In this document: one piece after another, positions 15,658 to 23,499 of the stretch
Position numbering within the stretch: the first letter of the stretch is position 1
Layout: the number at the start of each line of letters is the position of its first letter
Origin: an uncultured Bacteroidota bacterium
GTDB lineage: Bacteria; Bacteroidota; Bacteroidia; Chitinophagales; Saprospiraceae
Reading direction: 5' to 3'
DNA: 39,050 bases
Assembly (NCBI GenBank): GCA_937870795.1
Contig: CALMWS010000126.1
Location: 1-39,050, forward strand
Made by a program: the position numbers and the translations under genes
Notes under the pieces: generated by a model
What the model saw: the letters and a program-made list of their open reading frames with translations, nothing else
What the model was told of the DNA's origin: nothing
Databases searched by the model: none

Positions 15658-17406
15658 TTGAAAAGAGTAATAACCATACTAATTTTGGTTACAAGTTCGG
15701 GCATGTGGGCACAATCCATTATTTCTAATGTAGCCACATTGCATTGCAGACCAGGCCAGCGAGGGGGCGTTTATAGCGATTTTACCTATTCGGAATCACC
15801 AAATTTTAATTATATTGGGTGTAAAACCATGCCGGATGACGTCTATTTTGACGATATACTTTTGTTATCAGATGAGGGTAAAGACCTTGAAATCTCCGGA
15901 TCCAAGTATTTGGTTGTGCAAATAGATAAAACCAACCAATATGTAAACCATGTAGAATTAAAAATTGAGACTCCACCACCTTTGTCAACAGGTACAAATC
16001 TTGCTGCCTACCATTCTATTGGAATCTATAGTGATGAAAGTGGCTTGTATCTCTATGGAACCGTAGTTAAAACAGATAGTTTGTATTTAAATGAAAAATT
16101 GCTTCGTTCTGTGAATAAGTCAATGGGTTTTATCTTACAATTTGATGAAAGTTTAAATCTGGTTGATGAATTTTATTTTCAGGAAAAGAACCCAAATATT
16201 GAAGTCTGGTTAAAGGAAATTTATATAAAAGACAACAGATTGGTATTGTTTGGCAGTTTTTTGGGCAGGGGGGAAGCCTTCATCCAGCCCATGGACATAG
16301 CCAATGAAAGTATCTTTCCAATTTTAATAGGAGGCGAGAATCTAACAGAGTTTGTAATTGCATTAGACAGGAAGTCAAAAAAAATTGTGCGCCACATACC
16401 CTTTATTCAGGCTTCGGTGGGCTTCTTTTCATTGAATGATATTGATGAAGATGATGACGGGAATATTTATGTTGCTACTAAAAACAACGGGGGTAAATTT
16501 ATTGTAGCTGGTAAAACGGTTCCCATAAATCGCCATTTTGATTATGGAGCGGTAAGTTTTAGCATTGACACCCTGGATAAATTAAATTTTATCATGAACT
16601 ATGAAGGCTATGGCGTAGAAGATGTAACCATGATCAAGGGTTCGTGTGATGAAAATGTATATGAAGTAGGTTATATGACCTATTTTGCCCCGATTATGCA
16701 TGAAATCTATATGTACATGAACTATGATTCCATAAGGATAAATGAAAGGAATTCTGAGTTTATACTAAAGCGGGATAAAAGTGGAAACTTACAATGGTTT
16801 AAATATTCAGGATGCAATACGGGTTATGATTCTTGGTTGTCTATGGATTGCAGCCACCAAGATTATCTTGTCATGGGAGGTTTTACCTGGTGTAGTGAAA
16901 AGTTTGAACAAAAGGGCGTAATACGGTTCATTGATAAAAGTACAGGCCTTCAACTGAAAGAGTATTTATTAGTCAAAGATACATTCGTTACAGGCTTTGC
17001 AGTTCATAGGGTAAAATACCAAGCTGATGGCTCTTTCAAAGTACTGGCCTACTTAGGTGCGCAAACAAGGGTAAAAGGTCCAAGTTATTTTAATCTGGCT
17101 GGACAAAGTGTAAAATTACCTACTGATGGTAGTTTGTTTATTTTTGATTTCAGACCATCATTGCTGAAAACTGAAGAGAATAAAAATGGAGGAGTTATAT
17201 TATTTCCCAATCCCGTGAGTGTTGGAGAAACGGTGCGGATAGATAATGAAAACGCAGGAGTGGAGGAGTATAAATTTCTTGACATTATGGGTAGGATAGT
17301 GAAAGAAGTAAAGGGGCCTGAAACTGTAGTTGATCTGGTTTCAGGTATGTATTTTCTAACTACATCCGATAGAAAAATAATTGGGAAAATAGTTGTTGTC
17401 AGATAG
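15658..17406 (+). CDS. Secreted T9SS type A cargo protein (paralogue B)
   Basis: 582 residues. The start is TTG at 15658; it is directly followed by a standard signal peptide (KRVITILILVTSSGMWAQS), and no ATG is in position. The body is related to the preceding gene, including the conserved LYLNEKLLRS region and a cysteine-containing segment near residue 390 (WFKYSGCNTGYDSWLSMDC), matched in paralogue A by ECYFGASDW-like sequence. The C-terminal ~70 residues form a complete type A sorting domain: LFPNPVSVGETV, FLDIMGRIVKE, SGMYFLTT, KIVVV. It should cross the outer membrane through the type IX system. Its biochemical role is unknown. Confidence 0.8.
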   Translation: MKRVITILILVTSSGMWAQSIISNVATLHCRPGQRGGVYSDFTYSESPNFNYIGCKTMPDDVYFDDILLLSDEGKDLEISGSKYLVVQIDKTNQYVNHVELKIETPPPLSTGTNLAAYHSIGIYSDESGLYLYGTVVKTDSLYLNEKLLRSVNKSMGFILQFDESLNLVDEFYFQEKNPNIEVWLKEIYIKDNRLVLFGSFLGRGEAFIQPMDIANESIFPILIGGENLTEFVIALDRKSKKIVRHIPFIQASVGFFSLNDIDEDDDGNIYVATKNNGGKFIVAGKTVPINRHFDYGAVSFSIDTLDKLNFIMNYEGYGVEDVTMIKGSCDENVYEVGYMTYFAPIMHEIYMYMNYDSIRINERNSEFILKRDKSGNLQWFKYSGCNTGYDSWLSMDCSHQDYLVMGGFTWCSEKFEQKGVIRFIDKSTGLQLKEYLLVKDTFVTGFAVHRVKYQADGSFKVLAYLGAQTRVKGPSYFNLAGQSVKLPTDGSLFIFDFRPSLLKTEENKNGGVILFPNPVSVGETVRIDNENAGVEEYKFLDIMGRIVKEVKGPETVVDLVSGMYFLTTSDRKIIGKIVVVR

Positions 17407-17504
17407 TTTTGGCTTTGAAGACCTGATACTAAATCGCAAAATATATTGATTAAATCTTAGATGAAATAGGTAAGCAAGTATTGAACGTTCTTCTACTGAC
17501 TCTA

Positions 17505-17603
17505 TTACTTACACCGTTGCCCAGACGCTGGAACTGCTACCCCTAAGAATTCGGCACCTTCCACCCAGTATTTGGTATTTATGTTATTCCCAACAATGCT
17601 TAC
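17505..17603 (-). other. Possible remnant of a secreted-protein gene
   Basis: Within the 218-bp spacer before the propeller kinase, 17510-17580 is more GC-rich than its surroundings. Its minus strand reads, without a start, a short frame containing NTKYWVEGAEFLGVAVP and a stop at about 17505. The YWVEG pattern recalls Ig-like repeats of extracellular Bacteroidota proteins. The stretch is too short to be sure and may be chance. Confidence 0.2.
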
Positions 17604-17608
17604 CTTTG
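17601..17608 (+). promoter_or_regulatory. Candidate -7 element (TACCTTTG)
   Basis: An exact TAnnTTTG match 16 bp before the TTG start of the propeller kinase. The nearest upstream TTTG (17571) is further away than usual for a -33 element, and the leader would be very short. Confidence 0.4.
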
Positions 17609-17624
17609 TTAGAGTCAATTACAA

Positions 17625-20600
17625 TTGAAAAAGACAACAATAATCGGTTTAAAAGCTTTTTTGCTATGGGTAGGGCTGTGTTTGTCCTTTCATTTGCATG
17701 CTCAACTTTTTTCAGAGTACGACTTTAAATTTAAAAATTATAGCGTAAAAGACGGGCTACCGCACGATAAAGTCAACAAAGTGGTGCAGGACAGCAAAGG
17801 ATTTTTGTGGCTGGCTACAGAGGGTGGACTAAGTAGGTTTGACGGGCATGCTTTTAAAAATTACAAAAACAGGGATAAAGACAGCACTTCATTGCCGTTT
17901 AACAATCTCGTAGACATTGCGGTGGATGGGAAAGACAAGCTTTGGCTGGCGTATGACCATGGTTTCTGCAGCTTTGATCCTTATTCGGGCAGATTTCAAA
18001 GGTATAAATACAAAGGGAAAAACATTGCGTGCCAGAAATTGATTTACGACCCGGAAACCAACCGCATATATCTGGCTTCACGTGATGATGGTTTGTATTT
18101 TGTCCAAGAAAAAAGTGGTGTTGTAAAGAGCACGTCACTTTCGCAACAATTACCCCACAATGTGACATCTTTGTTTGTCGATAGTAAGGGCTTATTGTGG
18201 ATGACCATTGAGCGCCATGGTTTTTATAAATACAACCACAACATAGATAAAGCTACGTATTCCGGCGGAAACTACTGGCTTATGTTCATCCAGGAGGATA
18301 AAAAAAGAGATCAATTTTATACCGGCAGATGGCTCGGAGAGTTTATGCCTATTATTGGTGATACTCTACCACCAGAAGAAAAGAGATTTGTAATTAAAAA
18401 ATTTGAGGGTTATGAGAAATGTATTTACACAGATTGTGATTTCGCTCCAAAGATAACCGGTGATCACATCATTTGGGTAAGTTCACATAGAGGCCTGGGC
18501 TTGTTCGACATTCAAAAGAATAAATTTGTCAGACACCTTTTTTATAACCCCAACCAGCTTGATGGCATTGGTTCCAATTGGTTAACAGATATATTTATTT
18601 CCAAAGACGGCTCGGTATGGATATCATCCTGGAATGGTCTACATAATGTTAACCCTAAGGCCCAGTCATTTTCCAAACATTATATACCTGAATTGGATAT
18701 CAATTTGTACAACCTCATTTCAGGGATTGAAGATGATCCGTATGATGCCAACAAGGTGTGGATGACAGCCAATGGAACAGGCATCATAGAATGGGATAAA
18801 AAGACTGCAAAAATCAAGAAATTTTATTTCAAAGAATTTCTAAAGCCCCGGGATTTTAACTATGAAAGACGCTGGCCTCTTCGCATGCACAAAGACAAAA
18901 ATAACACATTTTGGATTGGGAGTTACGGGGGATTTGCAAAAATCAAGCAGGGCAGGGTTTCATTTATTGATACATGGGTCGATGGTAATGCCACTTATGC
19001 CAATGATTCCTATCAGGATAGTGAGGGTAAGCTCTGGTTGGCAGGCAGGCACCTCATTAGGTTTGACCCAAATACAGAAACACATCAGGCTTTTTATTTT
19101 CCGGATGGTTATGGTTATGACATGTATAAAGACAATTTTCATGCAATCACGGAGTGGAAAAAACAGACTTTGATTGTAGGCACCACATTGGGTCTTTTTA
19201 CATTTGATAAAAATAATTATAAGTTTACACGGCTGCCTTTACACTACGATCAAGTTGACCCAAAGATATTAAATAATGTACGAGCACTTTATAGCATAGG
19301 TGATAAAGTCTATGTTGGAACTTATGTTGGCTTGTATTGTTATTACCCACTTTCTGGTAAAATAGAAAAATTGTTGGATGGTTTTATTGAAGTCAAAAGT
19401 ATGATGGCCGACAAACAAGGCTATTTGTGGGTGTATTCGGCAAATGGCTTTTATAAAATAAGTCCAAAAGACCACAGCATGCAACGTTTTGATCAAAATG
19501 ACGGCATGTACACCTTGTCTACAGATCCGGTAACTTTATTTTATTATCACGGTCAAATGCACATTGGTCACCGTTCATTGTTTACCAGTTTCGATCCGCA
19601 AAAGCTTGGTCAAAACAACAATGTACCAAATGTATTTATTACGGCGGTATCGGCTATGGGTAAAGAGCATGTTCAAAATGACAATGGACAACTGGTTTTG
19701 CCTTATGATCAATCTGATGTATTGTTTTCTTTTACGGCGTTGGAGTACATAGCCCCGTCAAAACTCACTTTTTCCTGCATGCTGGAGGGTTTTGATAAGG
19801 GATGGAGTACATTTTCTGAATCCAGAACGAAAAATTACACCGGACTTCCACCTGGTGATTTTGTGTTTAAGGTCAAAGCAAAAAGCGTCAATGGCGTTGA
19901 GAGCCATAACATAGCCACTTATACATTTACAGTAAAACCTGCATTTTGGCAAACGTGGTGGTTCAAAAGTTTATCGCTCATCTTCATTTTGGCAAGTCTT
20001 TATACCTGGTACCAGCTACGCATCAATACCATCAGAAAACGGGCCGCTGAAAAAATTGAACTTGATAAAAAAATGGCAGAGTTGGATGAAAAATTGCTCC
20101 GGAGTCAGATGAACCCTCATTTTATTTTCAATTCCCTCAACTCAATCCAAAAATACATTTGGGAGAGCAAGGAAGAAATTGCTGCCGAGTACCTGGCCAG
20201 CTTCGCGAAACTAATGCGTGCCATCCTTGAAAATTCCAGAAAGGAATATGTAAGCCTGGAGGAAGAATTTAAGACCATTAGGCTGTATGTCGAACTGGAG
20301 CACAGACGTAGCAATGGTAGGTTTGAATATCAATTGTCTCTCGATCCAAGGTTGGAGGCTTCACGTATCAAAATTTTACCGCTGATTTTACAACCTTTCA
20401 TTGAAAACGCGATTTGGCATGGCCTGGGAAAAAAAGATGAAGGAGGCATGTTACGTGTAGAAATAAAAAAACTGGATGACACCAATATGGAGGTGTTGAT
20501 CGAAGACAATGGAGTGGGAAGGAAGCAGCCAAACTCCTCCAGTGTGCCATCTAATTCTCTTGGCCAATCCATCACCCAGCAAAGGCTTGAGAAATTGATG

Positions 20601-20705
20601 GAAGCAACTCGAAAAAAGGCAACTGTGCAAATTATTGATCTCTTCAATCAACAGGGTATTGCGGCAGGAACCAGGGTGTTGTTGTTATTGCCCATATTTG
20701 AATAG
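17625..20705 (+). CDS. Propeller sensor with LytS-type histidine kinase
   Basis: 1,026 residues starting at TTG (17625); a signal peptide (ending LHLHAQLF) follows at once, which supports this start. Order: Reg_prop repeats forming a periplasmic propeller (about 30-690), Y_Y_Y domain (about 700-775), one membrane helix (about 785-803), coiled linker, His_kinase domain with H832 in the NPHFIFNSLN motif, and an HATPase with N928 and D961 (EDNGVG). The domains look complete. This class normally partners a LytTR response regulator; none is present, and the next gene is a NarL/LuxR regulator whose usual partners are HisKA_3 kinases. Its partner may be elsewhere or may be that regulator. Confidence 0.88.
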   Translation: MKKTTIIGLKAFLLWVGLCLSFHLHAQLFSEYDFKFKNYSVKDGLPHDKVNKVVQDSKGFLWLATEGGLSRFDGHAFKNYKNRDKDSTSLPFNNLVDIAVDGKDKLWLAYDHGFCSFDPYSGRFQRYKYKGKNIACQKLIYDPETNRIYLASRDDGLYFVQEKSGVVKSTSLSQQLPHNVTSLFVDSKGLLWMTIERHGFYKYNHNIDKATYSGGNYWLMFIQEDKKRDQFYTGRWLGEFMPIIGDTLPPEEKRFVIKKFEGYEKCIYTDCDFAPKITGDHIIWVSSHRGLGLFDIQKNKFVRHLFYNPNQLDGIGSNWLTDIFISKDGSVWISSWNGLHNVNPKAQSFSKHYIPELDINLYNLISGIEDDPYDANKVWMTANGTGIIEWDKKTAKIKKFYFKEFLKPRDFNYERRWPLRMHKDKNNTFWIGSYGGFAKIKQGRVSFIDTWVDGNATYANDSYQDSEGKLWLAGRHLIRFDPNTETHQAFYFPDGYGYDMYKDNFHAITEWKKQTLIVGTTLGLFTFDKNNYKFTRLPLHYDQVDPKILNNVRALYSIGDKVYVGTYVGLYCYYPLSGKIEKLLDGFIEVKSMMADKQGYLWVYSANGFYKISPKDHSMQRFDQNDGMYTLSTDPVTLFYYHGQMHIGHRSLFTSFDPQKLGQNNNVPNVFITAVSAMGKEHVQNDNGQLVLPYDQSDVLFSFTALEYIAPSKLTFSCMLEGFDKGWSTFSESRTKNYTGLPPGDFVFKVKAKSVNGVESHNIATYTFTVKPAFWQTWWFKSLSLIFILASLYTWYQLRINTIRKRAAEKIELDKKMAELDEKLLRSQMNPHFIFNSLNSIQKYIWESKEEIAAEYLASFAKLMRAILENSRKEYVSLEEEFKTIRLYVELEHRRSNGRFEYQLSLDPRLEASRIKILPLILQPFIENAIWHGLGKKDEGGMLRVEIKKLDDTNMEVLIEDNGVGRKQPNSSSVPSNSLGQSITQQRLEKLMEATRKKATVQIIDLFNQQGIAAGTRVLLLLPIFE

Positions 20706-20820
20706 CATCAAGAGGAATGTAGATGTAAAAGTTTAATAATGCTTTAATCGATTTCGCCATACGTCTATCGGATTTTTAATTTTTGACACTATTGTCTAAA
20801 TAATACCGTGTCTGAAAATG

Positions 20821-20832
20821 GAACAAATGTTC
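20821..20832. promoter_or_regulatory. 5-2-5 perfect inverted repeat GAACA-AA-TGTTC
   Basis: A perfect dyad with the same ACA-AA-TGT core as the four 7-2-7 sites described below, about 100 bp upstream of the site in front of the response regulator gene. The flanks depart from the consensus half-site, so it is at best a weak or distal site for the same regulator. Confidence 0.2.
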
Positions 20833-20930
20833 TTTAATAATCCTTTCTGGTATTTGAAGCCAGATAGTCGGATTCTTTAGATTTCCTAAAATTATTGTGT
20901 AAGATCACTCGGATCTTTATTGCAAATGAT

Positions 20931-20946
20931 TACCACAAATGAACTA
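20931..20946. promoter_or_regulatory. NarL-type 7-2-7 operator, site 1 (TACCACA-AA-TGAACTA)
   Basis: Two heptamer half-sites, TACCACA and (on the other strand) TAGTTCA, separated by AA. The same 16 bases recur exactly at 26854-26869. The site ends 23 bp before the -7 element at 20970, placing its centre at roughly -42, the usual position for an activator that contacts RNA polymerase. NarL-family regulators bind inverted heptamers in this 7-2-7 arrangement, and the downstream gene is such a regulator, so autoregulation is likely. Confidence 0.6.
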
Positions 20947-20969
20947 TTTTTTTCTGAATTGGATATGAT

Positions 20970-20977
20970 TATCTTTG
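20970..20977 (+). promoter_or_regulatory. Candidate -7 element (TATCTTTG)
   Basis: An exact TAnnTTTG match 24 bp before the ATG of the response regulator gene. No good -33 TTG is present; the operator at 20931-20946 lies in that region, which fits an activator-dependent promoter. Confidence 0.55.
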
Positions 20978-21001
20978 TCGAATGATTTCAAGACAATAGG
21001 A

Positions 21002-21637
21002 ATGGTTCAACAAATAAAAGTGTGCCTGGTAGAAGATGATGAAGAAATCAGGCAACTCACCAAAGATGTATTAGAATTTAAGGAGGATATCATTTGTGCA
21101 GAAACCTGTAGTTCTGCGGAGGATTTTATTGATAAATTACCAGATTTGAATGTAGACATAGTTTTGATGGACATTGGACTACCAGGTATGAGTGGAATAG
21201 AGTGTGTTCGAAAGTGTACAGAAAACAGCAGCAAGCCCGATTTTGTAATGTATACAACCCATTTTGATTCCCATGAGGTTTTTGAGGCTTTGAGAGCAGG
21301 TGCAAAGGGTTATATTCTTAAGGGAGGCAGTCCTGACAGGCTTATTCAGGATATATATGACATCGCTGATGGTGGTTCGCCAATGTCGCCACAAATCTCA
21401 AGATTGGTAGCAGAATCATTCAATGAAGCCAATAAAAGAAACCCGGACATTGAAAAGTTATCAAAACAAGAGTGGGAAGTGCTTAAAGCGCTTAATAAAG
21501 GTCTTAATTATAAGGAAATTGCGGCTGAAAGGTTTGTATCTACCCACACCGTTCGAGCTCAAATCAGGAGCATTTATGATAAATTGCATGTTCATAGTAA
21601 GGTTGAAGCCATAAAAAAAATATCAAACATTGTTTAA
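21002..21637 (+). CDS. NarL/LuxR-family response regulator
   Basis: 211 residues from the ATG at 21002; an in-frame TTG 27 bp upstream overlaps the -7 element, so I reject it. The receiver domain (about 5-120) has the acidic pair in VEDDEE, phosphoacceptor D57 (VLMDIGLPGMSG), T at MYTTH and K in GYILKGG. The C-terminal LuxR-type helix-turn-helix (about 145-210) begins LSKQEWEVLKALNKG and contains NYKEIAAERFVSTHTVRAQ. Regulators of this class are phosphorylated by HisKA_3 kinases and bind DNA as dimers. The next gene starts 14 bp after the stop, giving an operon with the two 7TM kinases. A 7-2-7 operator lies just upstream. Confidence 0.92.
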   Translation: MVQQIKVCLVEDDEEIRQLTKDVLEFKEDIICAETCSSAEDFIDKLPDLNVDIVLMDIGLPGMSGIECVRKCTENSSKPDFVMYTTHFDSHEVFEALRAGAKGYILKGGSPDRLIQDIYDIADGGSPMSPQISRLVAESFNEANKRNPDIEKLSKQEWEVLKALNKGLNYKEIAAERFVSTHTVRAQIRSIYDKLHVHSKVEAIKKISNIV

Positions 21638-21651
21638 TGCCATAAAGTGAA

Positions 21652-23499
21652 TTGAGTAGATGTCATCCATATCATATTCGGCGCTGCTTTTTTGCAATCA
21701 TTGGTATTTTTTTTAACACTTATATTTTTACACAATCCCCGGACACCATTTTTATTACATCTGGGTTTAAACAAGAGTATTTTGGAAGTAAATGTGTTCA
21801 TTTTTATCAGGCCTCAAAAATTAAAAACCCTCAAATTCTCGAAGGCGGTACAAAAGTATCTGAAAGAAATCACCGTCTTAAGACCAATCAGTACAATGTA
21901 CTAAAGGTTAAAGTTGTTAATTTATCACCCAACGATCAGTCCTTGCTACTGTTTTTGCACAATGTTCAGATTGATGTAGCTGATGTCTTGTTGTTTGAAA
22001 AAAATAAATTTATATATCAATCACCGGAAACCGGATGTACAATAGCTGGTTTCGAACGACCGAATAGCCATCGTACTTTAGCACTCCCCTTGATTTTTAA
22101 GCCGGGTCTTGTTTATGATATGTATATTAGGGTATATCGTCAGGAATTTGGAATTACGGTTAGCCCACATCTTGTTCATCCCGTTACTGGCATTGATTTC
22201 AGATGGACAGATATTTGTTTTTTAATAGTGATTAGTAGTTGTATTTTTTTATCCTTTTTAGGCCTGGTATTATATTATTATGGAAATCTGCGAAGAATAA
22301 GTCAAAAAGATACGCTGGTTTTTGTCATTTATTCAATTTTAACCGCACTTTATGTAATTGCTGCCAGTGGCTATGGATCACTGTATATTTGGGGCAGTAG
22401 TCCTGTTTTTGAGGTGAATGCTGCCATTTTTTTCGGGGCTTTAAGCGGCAGTGCATTTATGTACTTATGTAGCTTGATTTTAAAAATTAAGCATTGGAAT
22501 AAGTGGTTGGGTATTTGGTTTGATGCTGTTTCAATAATTTATATTTCAGTATCCCTTCTTGGCTTCTTATTATACCATCACTATTTACGTAGTGGCCTGC
22601 TTGGATCGTTGCTTAGTCTTCTTTATTTTCTTGTAATTGTCAATATGATCGTTATAATCATTTTAACAATAAGGAAAATATGGGTTGACAAGGAGAAGAA
22701 TTATTATTGGTTTCTATTTATTTTTTTCTTTTACATAATCTACACCATCATAGTCATAGCACTTGAGGTTGGAGCAATAAGGTATAATTTTGAATTTCAT
22801 GCACTTCGAATAGTTTCTGCCCATTTTCCCCAGCTGATTTTATTGCTCATTTTTTTAATTAAACGAATGTGGTTGAGCATTGAATCAAATGTTGATTTGA
22901 TAGCCAATATGAGGAAAGAGATTACTCAAGATATACACGATGAAATAGGGAGCACATTGACCAAAATATCATTACATGCTCGAGTATCTGCAACAAAGTT
23001 TGAGTTTAGCGATGCACAAAGACAATTGTTTTCAAAAATAGAGGACTATGCTGTTGATGCAAACCAAAAGCTTAGATATTTTTTATTGTCTATTAGCCCC
23101 AGGTATGATACTTTAGATTACACTATTCAAGGAATAAGGGAAATCTTTATAAAGCAGGTCTATAATTTTGAGCATAATTTTGAGGCAAAGATTAATCATC
23201 CTGAGATGGAATTGAGTAATACGATAAAGAATCAATGGATGGGAATGTTTGAGGAAATGATGGAATTAATCAGTAAGAAGTCTGAAATTCAGAAGGTACA
23301 TTTATCTGTACATGAATCAATAAGGCAGGAACTTTGTTTTTTATGGATATTTCAGTTTAACCGAGCCTATGCACCCCATGAAATTGAATATTTATTTGAT
23401 TCGGCTAAAATGCTTTTGCAATCGTTGAGGATCCAAACCTCAAGGGCGGATGAGCTGAAAGTCGAATTTTTTATCAACCTCCAATCCAAAAAGTATTGA
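21652..23499 (+). CDS. 7TM histidine kinase paralogue with phosphoacceptor but degenerate ATPase domain
   Basis: 615 residues, TTG start at 21652. A signal segment (about 10-27) is followed by an extracellular 7TMR-DISM-like sensor domain (about 28-180), seven membrane helices (about 183-410) and a HisKA_3-type dimerisation domain with H429 in the intact motif QDIHDEIGSTLTKISL. The C-terminal ~90 residues align in length with the HATPase of the next gene but keep none of its ATP-binding residues: EINNN becomes EEMMEL (about 534-539), SDNGVGF becomes FQFNRAY (567-573), and the GHGLSG lid is absent. It should accept phosphate but not make it. It overlaps the next gene by 4 bp, so the two products are probably made together. 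Confidence 0.9.
   Translation: MSRCHPYHIRRCFFAIIGIFFNTYIFTQSPDTIFITSGFKQEYFGSKCVHFYQASKIKNPQILEGGTKVSERNHRLKTNQYNVLKVKVVNLSPNDQSLLLFLHNVQIDVADVLLFEKNKFIYQSPETGCTIAGFERPNSHRTLALPLIFKPGLVYDMYIRVYRQEFGITVSPHLVHPVTGIDFRWTDICFLIVISSCIFLSFLGLVLYYYGNLRRISQKDTLVFVIYSILTALYVIAASGYGSLYIWGSSPVFEVNAAIFFGALSGSAFMYLCSLILKIKHWNKWLGIWFDAVSIIYISVSLLGFLLYHHYLRSGLLGSLLSLLYFLVIVNMIVIIILTIRKIWVDKEKNYYWFLFIFFFYIIYTIIVIALEVGAIRYNFEFHALRIVSAHFPQLILLLIFLIKRMWLSIESNVDLIANMRKEITQDIHDEIGSTLTKISLHARVSATKFEFSDAQRQLFSKIEDYAVDANQKLRYFLLSISPRYDTLDYTIQGIREIFIKQVYNFEHNFEAKINHPEMELSNTIKNQWMGMFEEMMELISKKSEIQKVHLSVHESIRQELCFLWIFQFNRAYAPHEIEYLFDSAKMLLQSLRIQTSRADELKVEFFINLQSKKY

Noticed and set aside
20975..21001. TTG start nine codons upstream for the response regulator
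   Set aside because: This TTG is part of the TATCTTTG -7 element, so it cannot lie within the transcript; the ATG at 21002 fits the receiver domain start.
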